Positions 13,068-22,749 of a stretch of 64,000 nucleotides of DNA are shown here, piece after piece. The stretch is from Vigna angularis. Its lineage: Eukaryota > Streptophyta > Magnoliopsida > Fabales > Fabaceae. Location of the stretch: positions 12,660,501 to 12,724,500 of the forward strand of contig NC_068971.1 in the NCBI RefSeq assembly GCF_016808095.1, written 5' to 3'. The notes under the pieces are model-generated. The model saw only the letters and a list, made by a program, of their open reading frames with translations, was not told where the DNA came from and did no database searches. A program made the position numbers and the translations under genes. Within the stretch, counting starts at the first letter, position 1, and each line of letters opens with the position of its first letter.

Positions 13068-16000
13068 TGTTGAGTCACCGACAAGTGCACCAGATCGTAC
13101 AAGTAATATAAAATGATAAGACCAAGTATCGTGTCCCAAGAGACTCTTGGCACTAGACAGTCGTGTGATAACTCGATTAATTAAAACTTAAAAGGAACGA
13201 AATCATTGGTTTAGAATGCAAATAGAGAAAATTAAATATGAATGCAGTTTTGATCAATTGAAGAGTAGCACAATGATGAACGAATGATGTTTATATTATG
13301 AGATGAATATGTTGTTGGGGTTAGATTTCACCAAGTTTACTCTCATGTATATAAAAATTCTTCTTCTTTCGTTAAAGTCAACGTCACTCACTAAATTACT
13401 TAAAACCCAATCCCTCAGCGAAGAAAGCCTATCCTTAATTACTAGTTCATACGATTCCTAGCATCCCTAATAATTAATTCTTAAGACTAGGAGCATAAGA
13501 CGACCAAGACTCATACCCCCATTGACGCGGCTGTCGCGGCCCATCAAATTTGATGTGCATTAAAGAATGTAGTATAGTGATAGGAAGTGACTCCTAGGTC
13601 GTCTCTCAAGGACCAAATGTGGTTCAGGTAATAGGTCAGACACGTAGTAAGGGGTTGGTGAAGAGTTTTGTGAATGCAAATGAACTAAATTAAAACCCGA
13701 ATATAAACACAGATGTAAACACAGAATAAAAACAGTTGATCATTAACTCAATTACAATACTTTCAATCATAGATTAACAAAATGAAATGCTACTCTAACG
13801 TCTTTTCCAACACAATTTCCAACACAAGTTTCCCAACTAACTTAAACTAACATCACAACTAAATTAAGGAAAACTTGCTTGACTCACTTGAATAAAAATT
13901 GATACATCAGAAAACACACATTACATCTTGGAATAAACAATTGCTACACTTAAGCTAATAAAACTTCAATTTAAAAGGGTTGGAACCAATTGAAATGCAG
14001 CGGATATAAACGAAATGCCAAAGTGTGTGACATGTGGAAATGCAATAAATAAATGACAAAATGCATCATTACTACTGGAATAAAAGAAGGTATGCCTTAT
14101 CTAATAAATGAAATGCAATATTCGGAACAACTAAGAAAGCAAGAAAGAAATCTGTGTTGCACCCAATTAAAGAAAAATCAATCTCCGTGCTCTTCTAAAA
14201 TAAATCACCACTTCTTTCTCGATCTTCGTGCGCCTCCTAGGACATGAGCTGCTTCCTCTCCAGCCGTGACACCTCCAGCTTTCTCCTTGCCTCGCGTTCC
14301 CGTGCACACCTTTCTCGTGCTTGATTTCAAAAAGAAAGAGAAATCTCATTTCCTTTGCTCCTGGACCTGACTTCCCACCAACTTTCATCTAATCACTTAT
14401 TCATTTCTCAAAGAAAAGAAATCTCCAAAGCATTTAATCATCAAATGAAAGTGATAAAGGCTGCCAGCATGCACACTTCTTCATAGCAAAATAACACTAT
14501 AATTTATAGAATATAAAAATAAAAATCTGGTTCAAATGAAGACAAAAACAAGACCATATGCTCTTCAAAATTCTTCTCGGTTCCAACACAGCAAAGAAAA
14601 CGAAAACCTTCTACACTGCAGCGTCACCGTGTGTACACTAAATGAATCCCTCCTAAAAGAAAAGAAAGTGAATTGAATCCTACTGGACATCACCGTCCAT
14701 CTCTCCTACGTTTTCTCTTTCTCCAAAAATTCAATAAGCTCCTACTGGTGGTGGCTGCTGTTCCCCCAGAGCTTTTTCTTTATTCAAACCTGCTAGACCT
14801 CTGAGTTTCCCCATGGGCCGTGACACTTGCTCCTTTTCAAAAAATGAAGTCAGCTGCAGCGTGTCCCCATCTCCGTGTGAAGCCCTCCATATGTTGCTGT
14901 GCTGGACGCTGGATTTGAAGGCTTGCTGGATGGGTGAAGCTGGACTTCCGAGTTTCCGTGTGCACTCGTCCTTTACGTTGCTGGTGGATGCTTCCACTTT
15001 GGGCTGTGTGTTCTCTAATGAAGGATGATGTATATATCCTCCTTTTGCTGCTGGAGCCCTTGCTTTTTTTCACCGAGTGAAGCCCCTAGACCGTGTGTTG
15101 TACGTGTGTGTCTTCTAGTTGAATCAGCCCATTGCTTTTTGAAGCTAGATGAAGAATGAATGAGTTGCTTGTGGGCCTCGGTCTTCTTTTGCTGCACCCC
15201 CATCTGCTGGAATAAATCACCGCTTCATCTCCAACTCATTCCCATGCACACCAACTAAATGGAATCCCGTGAGCTGCTGTGTGCTACCAAACCAATTGCT
15301 TATTCAGCAATTTCTTCCATGTGAAGGGCTCTGGACGCGTCACTTCATCATAGGCCGTGTGGTGTGCACTTCTCTAAAATCAAGGCCCTTTTTCTTTGCT
15401 GGCAGCTGGACCGTGGTGTGGAGTGCAGCATGGAGAGCGTGAAGTCCAGCCCATTCTTTGCGTGTTGCTGCTGCTGGCTTCTTTCACGTGCAATGAATCA
15501 GCTCACTCTTACTCCTTCATGGGCTGCACCTCTTCATTCCATCAAACACCCCATGGGTCGTGACCGTGTGCTACCCTTCAAAATGAAGTCTGCACCTCCT
15601 AATTAATTGCCTCCCAAAAGAAATTAATCCCTAAATTTTATCCAATAATTTCCCTACAGTTAATAATGCAAATAATTAGTCCTAAATAATTCAAATTAAT
15701 TAAAATAAGAATTTCTAGTCAAATTAACCACAATTAGTAAAAATGGGAAAATACTGGACATTCAAGCACAATTCCCTGATTAAATCTAGCACAATAAGCT
15801 AAGTGAAATCAAGAAAGTATTGACTCATCACCCATCCCTGAGAAATACTACTCTTGGGAATAATTCTACAAGGACCTGAATTGTAAGGAACCTCCCGACA
15901 CTCATGCAATTCATACATCACGTTATGAATGAGTTAAACAAAGCAAGCATTGATCACAAAAGAATTACCCTAATAGTTAATGAAAGAATCATATATTATT

Positions 16001-16723
16001 AAGAATCAATTGAAATACATGAGAGTTCACAAGGTTACATCATCCCCCAACAACAAATAGAAGTTAGTTCACCATTTTCATGGTGAAACTAGATGTACAA
16101 TGGAGAAGAATGAGATAGAAAAACCGTAAAAGTTGATGATGGAGGCTCCCGCATCCAAATCCGCCTTCAGAGAGTGGAAAAGTGTGTTGCTGCGCCTCCT
16201 CTTCCAAGGATACAAAACCTAGGGCGTCTGGGTCCTTTAAATAGAGTGGAATCAAAACAAAAACAAAGCCCAACCATCTAGCTAGCGCTCAGCGCCCCAC
16301 TTAGGGTGTCTGGGCGTGCTGCGATACTAAAATTGGCGCTCAGCTACACTCGGAGGGCAAACAGGCGTGGTTCTTGAGGAAAAGTGGCGCTAAACGCCCA
16401 AAAAAGGGCGCCTAGGCGGTGTGCGGTAGGCTTTGGCGCTGAGGGCTCCAAAAACGGCGCTCAGGCTTCGGGCATTCCTACTTTTTGGTGCTTTTTCAAA
16501 TCTTTTTGAGCTCCATCTCCTTGGCACTTCAACTTTGCTTTCATATTATCTCATTTCGTGCCAAAACAAGGGAATTTAGTCATAAAATCATCAAGTTCAA
16601 CTTTAACTCTCTTATTCACACAACTTAACAAAAAGACATGATTTCAAGCAAGTTTCTAAGTAGAAAAGGGTGCATTTAGTATCAAAGTCACATCACAGAT
16701 AACGGTATTTTCAACCGATATCA
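13068..16723 (-). repeat. 3' LTR of the Athila-like element, interrupted
   Basis: Begins TGTTGAGTCACCGACAAGTG and ends CCGATATCA in plus orientation. It matches 25412-26731 except for the 2308 bp insertion at 13523-15830 and its duplicated CCCAT. The segment 16281-16470 has a cluster of GGCGCT-type palindromes. A TATA-like CTATTTAAAG (minus) lies near 16235-16245. Confidence 0.88.
13523..15830. mobile_element. 2.3 kb solo LTR inserted in the Athila-like 3' LTR
   Basis: Starts TGACGCGG, ends GACTCATCA and is flanked by CCCAT (13518-13522 and 15831-15835). The sister LTR has the empty site with a single CCCAT at about 25863, which proves insertion. The opening (AGTGACTCCTAGGTCGTCTC near 13585) resembles starts of legume gypsy LTRs. 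No gag, pol, primer site or second LTR is present, so it is read as a solo LTR left by LTR-LTR recombination. The segment 14250-15600 is less AT-rich and holds diverged repeats around GGCCGTGAC / GTGTGCAC words; open frames there are not convincing genes. Confidence 0.75.
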
Positions 16724-18142
16724 CAACCCCAAACTTAGAACTTTGCTTGTCCTCAAGCAAAACAAAATGTGACTCAGATTTTCTCAACAATTACTACAAT
16801 GGCTCAGCATATTTCAAAATTTTTTCTTCCAGGACAAGTAATCACTTTTATCAGCTCATCATAAAGATGTCAGTCAAGATGTGCAGATGCCTTGATTCAT
16901 TTAAACTCAATGTGATGCTCATGTACTGCAACAGATGCTATCCTTAAGAATGATCAATCAACCAAGGAAAGATGAAATCATGAATTCAAAGAACTACTCG
17001 TCACCAAGGAAAGTGTTTCACTCAAGCACTCAAAAGTGTATCACTCAAGCACTCAAAAGTGTATCACTCAAACTCAAAGGTGTATAGTGAGGTGTTGGTG
17101 TCTCTTTCACTCTGTTATCACAATGTCACACAAATTAACTTTGCCTTTCATTTAACCACAATCAATCATACTCATAAGCAAGTTTTCATCACAAGGTCTT
17201 TTCTCAGGTTGTAGCTTGGCTGGGCTAAGAAGACAATTGGTTTTTCTGGACAACTAAATCCTTGAGTTAAGAGAGACATTTATGATTTCATCATTCAAAC
17301 ACATCCTCTCTTTCCCAGAACCAACTTCACTTATTCCCAACTTTCCCTTGCATTGAGCTTTTTCTTTTCTTTTCTTTTTATTTTTCCTTTCTTTTGCTTT
17401 TTGCTTTTCATTTTCTCACTGCTTAGCTTAATGCTTTTTCTTTTGATCTCTTTTCTTAAATTTCCCAGCAACCCCAAACTTGAACCTTCATCAATACCCC
17501 AAAAATGTTCTCAACTTAATTGAAGGCAAAGATTTTCAAACAGGGTTTTCAAAACATGCTTAAGGCTCAAAGTTCAAAGGTTAGAACAAACTGTTTTGTT
17601 TTGGGCTAAAATCATGTGTAGCTAAAAAAGGATAACAAACGATGACCTTGATCATATGAAACCTGCAAGAAAGTAGTTCAATCACATAAAATTTGGGCAA
17701 AATCATTCATGCTTTCAAAGTAATAACAATTATTCACAAAAAAACTCTGAAGCCCAAACCTCACACAAGTTACTTTCATGTTCAGAATCCAGATAAACAT
17801 CCTGCTTAGTATCTCAATCAACTTTTTACCTCAAGCATCTGTTTCATACAAACTGTGAGCCATCACCTGTATATAAGCACATATGCATCATCTAAACATC
17901 ACTCAATATACTAGAGCATCATAAAGTAATACTTATCACAAAACACAACATAATTGAACCACAATAGTGTAGTTAATTTAAGCCAAGTACAATGACAAAA
18001 CAAATGATAAAAAAGAAAGGTTTAGTTTGCTGGGTTGCCTCCCAGAAAGCGCTTCTTTAACGTCACTAGCTTGACACCATTAAGCTCATGTCACATCTTT
18101 GATCTTGGTGTTCTCCTTTCTTTCTTCACACCAACTTATCTT
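16724..18142 (-). other. 3' internal region of the Athila-like element
   Basis: Non-coding 3' part of the Athila-like element between its PPT and the young Copia insertion. It is rich in short A/T and CTTTT runs (17350-17460). Near 18025-18080 the minus strand carries the conserved end of the ORF, a Leu-Gly-Gly-Asn-Pro-like C-terminus upstream of a stop. Small imperfect repeats of CACTCAAGCACTCAAAAGTGTAT occur at 17020-17080. Confidence 0.55.
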
Positions 18143-19241
18143 TGTCAAGAGGCGGCTGCAGCGGAATGGTTAGCGTGGAATAACAAACCAAGAGGGTTTT
18201 TAATACTAACGTGTGCCTTTTAATTTCTACTCAATTAAACTTACTTAGCAATTAACAAAGACAAATAAAGCAAGAGTAAGGTTGAGAGAAATTTGCACAG
18301 ATGATTTTATCCTGGTTCGGATCTTACCAATCCTACGTCCAGTCGCTTATCTCAAAACAAGATAAACAGTTTCACTAACACAAAACAATTACAAACTACA
18401 ATCACAAAGATACAATTTGTAAAAGTTTAGAAACCACCTCTCTTGATGCCACAAGAGATGAGACAACACCTCCTTTGAATCTTCACAAAGGATGAAACAC
18501 TTCCTCCGAATACTTCACGAAGGATGAACACCTCCTCCGAATACTTCACGAAGGATGAACTTCCTCTTCCAGACACCTCCTTAGACACACCAAGGATGAA
18601 CCAGCTATTCCTCTATCACCGTAGCAGTATATCACCAACTCTACAGACAGAGTTTCCTTAGCTGAGCAAGAGCACACAATTCTCAAGAGTTTCTGAGTAT
18701 TTGAGCACAAGGGAAGAGTTTCTCTGTCTCTGGTTCATGCTCTTGAGAGGAAATGAGAGTCTATTTATAGACTCATCCAAAGGCTCTTCCATTTTTCGTT
18801 TTCAGCCTTTCTGACAGTGTTAATCGATTAGCTACAGTGGTTAATCGATTAACAACCCAACGGATACTTCAACGGCTCTTAAAACGGCTAGTTTTTCAAA
18901 CGGCTCCTGTGTTAATCGATTAACAGCCCTTGTTAATCGATTAACGTTAATCGATTAACACCCCTTGTTAATCGATTAACAGCTCAATGCAGGGCTTCTT
19001 CATGGCGCACTGGAACAATCGATTAACACCCTCTGTTAATCGATTAGCACTGCACAGTTTTTGCTGTTTGGCTTATTTTTACATCACTTTTGAATGCATA
19101 CATAAAACTACTAATTTTCCTATGTTCATACAATTATTACAAAAGATTACAAGTCTTCAAGAGATCATTCTTTATGAGTCTTGGTTGTTCTTGACTTGAT
19201 TTGGATATCATCAAAACTTCATCTTCATCATTTTGCTAACA
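18143..19241 (-). repeat. 3' LTR of the young Copia element
   Basis: Begins TGTCAAGAGG and ends GCTAACA in plus orientation, so TG..CA on either strand. On the minus strand a TATA box CTATAAATAG lies at 18761-18770. Eight TTAATCGATTAA-type palindromes lie at 18831-19048, about 60-280 bp upstream of it, in U3. About 18465-18600 (R/U5) holds a tandem array of roughly 31 bp units containing CTCCGAATACTTCACGAAGGA. The 70-residue open frame at 18987-19199 is only the palindrome array read in frame. Confidence 0.95.
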
Positions 19242-19255
19242 ATCTCCCCCTTTTT

Positions 19256-19952
19256 GATGATGATCAAAATCTTCTTGATTTAAAGCTTTTGGTAATAATC
19301 TGTATTTAAAAAACAACTTAAGGAAGAAACAATTGTTAGTGAACTTAGAAATAAGTTTAAGGCTTTAAATATTTCTCCCCCTTTTTGATCATAATTAAAA
19401 AGTGATGTAGTATAGCTCCCCCTAAATTTATTAGAAAATATACTCCCCCTTAATACAAGCATGTATGCATATTAAGGACAAACAATATATATTTTATTGA
19501 ATTTTTAAAGAGGTAAGCATGCAATGAAATATAAAGGGCATACACTAATAAAAACATAAAAATATAAAGTACCCCTTTAGATATCCCTCCAATTTTGTAA
19601 TGAGAATCCTCTAGGTTGTATCTTCATCTTGAGGATTGACATCATTCTTCACTTCATTTGTTGTTTTCTACAATTCTTCATCATTGCCTGCATGTAATTC
19701 AAATGACTCAAGAGGTTTTACCTCAAGGTCTACAATTTCATCAAAGATAACATGCACACAATCTTCTATTTCAAATGTTTTCCGTTTGAAAAATAGTTCC
19801 ATCTTCCATGGAATAAAAATTAAATATTTAGAACAAAAATAATTTTTAAAACAAAAATTTCTCAAATATTGTTTTAAAGAAATTCTAAATTTTAAACAAT
19901 AGGTACCCAACTATTTTGTATGGGTCCTTTGGGTTAGTTTGAAAATTTGAAA
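19256..19952 (-). other. 3' untranslated region of the young Copia element
   Basis: Lies between the gag stop and the polypurine tract. A remnant of a Pro-Lys-Gly-Pro...Trp-Val-Pro motif, typical of the gag-pol linker of SIRE-like elements, can be read out of frame just after the stop (about 19905-19950). The rest is AT-rich and contains several CTCCCCC(T) runs (minus-strand purine tracts) at about 19245, 19375, 19415 and 19443. Confidence 0.5.
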
Positions 19953-21611
19953 TCATTTTACAACCCAAATATATCTACCACTTGGAACACCATAATGCTT
20001 AATTTTACATTTGTTAGATGTATGACCCTTTTTCATACAATAAAAGCATGATACAACATTTGTGTTCCTATAAGTTTTTCCTTTTTCTACCCAAGTTCTA
20101 CGGGTTCTATGATTATGTTTATTTTTAATTCTAGGAACATACTTATTTTTAACAACCTTATTTTCATTATTTTTACTACATTCTCCTAAGGTTGTTTCAT
20201 CTAGTAGTTTCTTATGATTAACACAAGAAGCACATTCATCACTACTAGTAAATTTACCTTTTTCAAAAATTAAAACTTTATTTTTTAAATCTTTATTTTC
20301 TTCAAAAATATTTTCAAAATTTAATTTTAAATTCTTATTCTCTTCAAGAATATTTTCAAAATCTGATTTCAAATTTTTATTTTCTTCAGAAATATTTTCA
20401 AAATTTAATCTTAAATTTTTGAAATCCTTTTTCAATTTCTGATGGGCTTTATCTAATTTTTCAGATTCTACTATTAAAGCAGCATAAATTTCATGCAATT
20501 CATTTTCACTAATTTGACTAGAATTATCAGAATCGCTAGATGTACTTACTTGGCTTCCAGCGTCGTTGTTCACCACTAAACAGATGTTTGCTTCTTCATC
20601 TGAGTAGCTTGAATCTGAAATGATCTCATTGTCGTCTTCCCATGCAATGTATGCCTTCTTTTTCTTGAAGAATTTCTTTTCTTCACCTTTCTTTTGATTT
20701 GGGCAGTCTGCTTTTAGATGCCCCTTTTCTCCGCAACCATAGCATCGGTAATTTGAGGAAGATACTGGATTATCTTTCTTTTCGTATCTAAATTTTCCTT
20801 TACCTTTAGACTTCATGAACTTGTTGAGCCTTTTTACCATGAGTCTCAAAATTTCTTCTTCTTCGTCTGAGTCTTCATCTTCCGATTTACCTTTGCTTCT
20901 TTCAACCTCAGATTTCAAGGCTAGACTCTTTTTCTTAGTTTTTGCTTTTGCTTCTTCTTCATCTAGTCTTCCGAGGTCAAGTTCATGTTCCCTCAACTTT
21001 CCAAAAAGTGCTGCCATAGTCATGGTGTTGAGATTTTGTGACTCAGAAATTGCAGTCACTTTTGGTTGCCAAGACCTGTCTAAAGATTTCAGAATTTTTA
21101 TATTAAGCTCATCAGTATCGAAAGATTTACCTAGTCCAATGAGATGATTGACAATGTTGGTGAAGCGTTTTTGAACATCTACTATTGTTTCCCCTTGCTT
21201 CATCCTGAACATCTCGTATTCCTGGATTAAGGTATTCTTTCTAGCTCTCTTAACATCATCTGTACCTTCATGGGTTACTCTTAGTACTTCCCACATTTCT
21301 TGTGCAGTTTTACAAATAGAAATCCTGTAAAACTCATCAACAGTTAAAGCAGATGAAATAATATTACGAGCTTTTACATCATTACCAAATTTTTTCTTAT
21401 CTTGAGCAGTCCATTGGTCACGGGGCTTTGGTTCCTGCATATTGTTAATTGGAACAAAAGGACCAGATACAACAGCATCCCAAATATCTATATCAATAGA
21501 TTCCATAAAAATTTGCATTCTTACCTTCCAGAATGCGTAATTTTCACCTGTGAATAGTGGTGGTCTATTGATAGAAGCACCCTCTACAAAGGTTTGATGT
21601 GATCCTGCCAT
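19953..21611 (-). CDS. Copia gag polyprotein, no pol
   Basis: Capsid/nucleocapsid protein, 552 residues from the ATG at 21611. An in-frame upstream ATG at 21644 overlaps the primer-binding site and is less likely to start translation. Visible parts, counted from 21611: an N-terminal UBN2-type gag region (about 1-220), an acidic/lysine-rich linker, zinc knuckle CYGCGEKGHLKADC (about 290-303), a coiled-coil segment of at least three 14-residue repeats with an FEN-x2-EENK-x-LK theme (about 400-445), and a second knuckle CFYCMKKGHTSNKC (about 522-535). The frame is fully open and ends with TGA at 19953. It would package RNA in cytoplasmic particles. Just past the stop another frame retains words like the linker that joins gag to pol in relatives, which suggests pol was lost behind a frameshift. 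Confidence 0.92.
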   Translation of the reverse strand: MAGSHQTFVEGASINRPPLFTGENYAFWKVRMQIFMESIDIDIWDAVVSGPFVPINNMQEPKPRDQWTAQDKKKFGNDVKARNIISSALTVDEFYRISICKTAQEMWEVLRVTHEGTDDVKRARKNTLIQEYEMFRMKQGETIVDVQKRFTNIVNHLIGLGKSFDTDELNIKILKSLDRSWQPKVTAISESQNLNTMTMAALFGKLREHELDLGRLDEEEAKAKTKKKSLALKSEVERSKGKSEDEDSDEEEEILRLMVKRLNKFMKSKGKGKFRYEKKDNPVSSSNYRCYGCGEKGHLKADCPNQKKGEEKKFFKKKKAYIAWEDDNEIISDSSYSDEEANICLVVNNDAGSQVSTSSDSDNSSQISENELHEIYAALIVESEKLDKAHQKLKKDFKNLRLNFENISEENKNLKSDFENILEENKNLKLNFENIFEENKDLKNKVLIFEKGKFTSSDECASCVNHKKLLDETTLGECSKNNENKVVKNKYVPRIKNKHNHRTRRTWVEKGKTYRNTNVVSCFYCMKKGHTSNKCKIKHYGVPSGRYIWVVK

Positions 21612-21632
21612 TTGAATGACTATCAAAGCAAG

Positions 21633-21644
21633 CTCTGATACCAA
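21633..21644 (-). other. Primer-binding site of the young Copia element
   Basis: The minus strand reads TGGTATCAGAGC one base from the 5' LTR edge, the standard complement of the plant initiator-Met tRNA 3' end. Confidence 0.92.
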
Positions 21645-21645
21645 T

Positions 21646-22744
21646 TGTCAAGAGGCGGCTGCAGCGGAATGGTTAGCGTGGAATAACAAACCAAGAGGGT
21701 TTTTAATACTAACGTGTGCCTTTTAATTTCTACTCAATTAAACTTACTTAGCAATTAACAAAGACAAATAAAGCAAGAGTAAGGTTGAGAGAAATTTGCA
21801 CAGATGATTTTATCCTGGTTCGGATCTTACCAATCCTACGTCCAGTCGCTTATCTCAAAACAAGATAAACAGTTTCACTAACACAAAACAATTACAAACT
21901 ACAATCACAAAGATACAATTTGTAAAAGTTTAGAAACCACCTCTCTTGATGCCACAAGAGATGAGACAACACCTCCTTTGAATCTTCACAAAGGATGAAA
22001 CACTTCCTCCGAATACTTCACGAAGGATGAACACCTCCTCCGAATACTTCACGAAGGATGAACTTCCTCTTCCAGACACCTCCTTAGACACACCAAGGAT
22101 GAACCAGCTATTCCTCTATCACCGTAGCAGTATATCACCAACTCTACAGACAGAGTTTCCTTAGCTGAGCAAGAGCACACAATTCTCAAGAGTTTCTGAG
22201 TATTTGAGCACAAGGGAAGAGTTTCTCTGTCTCTGGTTCATGCTCTTGAGAGGAAATGAGAGTCTATTTATAGACTCATCCAAAGGCTCTTCCATTTTTC
22301 GTTTTCAGCCTTTCTGACAGTGTTAATCGATTAGCTACAGTGGTTAATCGATTAACAACCCAACGGATACTTCAACGGCTCTTAAAACGGCTAGTTTTTC
22401 AAACGGCTCCTGTGTTAATCGATTAACAGCCCTTGTTAATCGATTAACGTTAATCGATTAACACCCCTTGTTAATCGATTAACAGCTCAATGCAGGGCTT
22501 CTTCATGGCGCACTGGAACAATCGATTAACACCCTCTGTTAATCGATTAGCACTGCACAGTTTTTGCTGTTTGGCTTATTTTTACATCACTTTTGAATGC
22601 ATACATAAAACTACTAATTTTCCTATGTTCATACAATTATTACAAAAGATTACAAGTCTTCAAGAGATCATTCTTTATGAGTCTTGGTTGTTCTTGACTT
22701 GATTTGGATATCATCAAAACTTCATCTTCATCATTTTGCTAACA
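21646..22744 (-). repeat. 5' LTR of the young Copia element
   Basis: Reads as identical to 18143-19241 at a constant offset of 3503. The minus-strand TATA box is at 22264-22273, with eight TTAATCGATTAA-type palindromes at 22334-22551 upstream. This copy would drive transcription towards the gag gene. Confidence 0.95.
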
Positions 22745-22749
22745 ATCTT

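Larger units (their letters stand above)
18143..22744 (-). mobile_element. Young gag-only Copia element (TR-GAG type)
   Basis: LTRs at 18143-19241 and 21646-22744 are both 1099 bp and read as identical. The TSD is ATCTT (18138-18142, 22745-22749). The primer-binding site TGGTATCAGAGC (minus strand, 21633-21644) fits initiator-Met tRNA priming. A polypurine tract (AAAAAGGGGGAGAT, minus) borders the 3' LTR at 19242-19255. The 2404 bp interior encodes only a gag, with no protease, integrase, reverse transcriptase or RNase H. It must therefore have moved in trans using the enzymes of a related SIRE-like element. Identical LTRs point to very recent insertion. Confidence 0.93.

Noticed and set aside
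14053..15606. Several 60-90 residue frames on both strands
   Set aside because: Overlap each other inside the 2.3 kb solo LTR, with no recognisable domain or shared frame; best explained by its lower AT content.
18987..19199. 70-residue frame occurring twice (also 22490-22702)
   Set aside because: It is the duplicated LTR read through its palindrome array on the antisense strand, not a gene family.
20815..21147. 110-residue Ser-rich frame on the plus strand
   Set aside because: Antisense shadow of the acidic and Lys-rich linker of gag.
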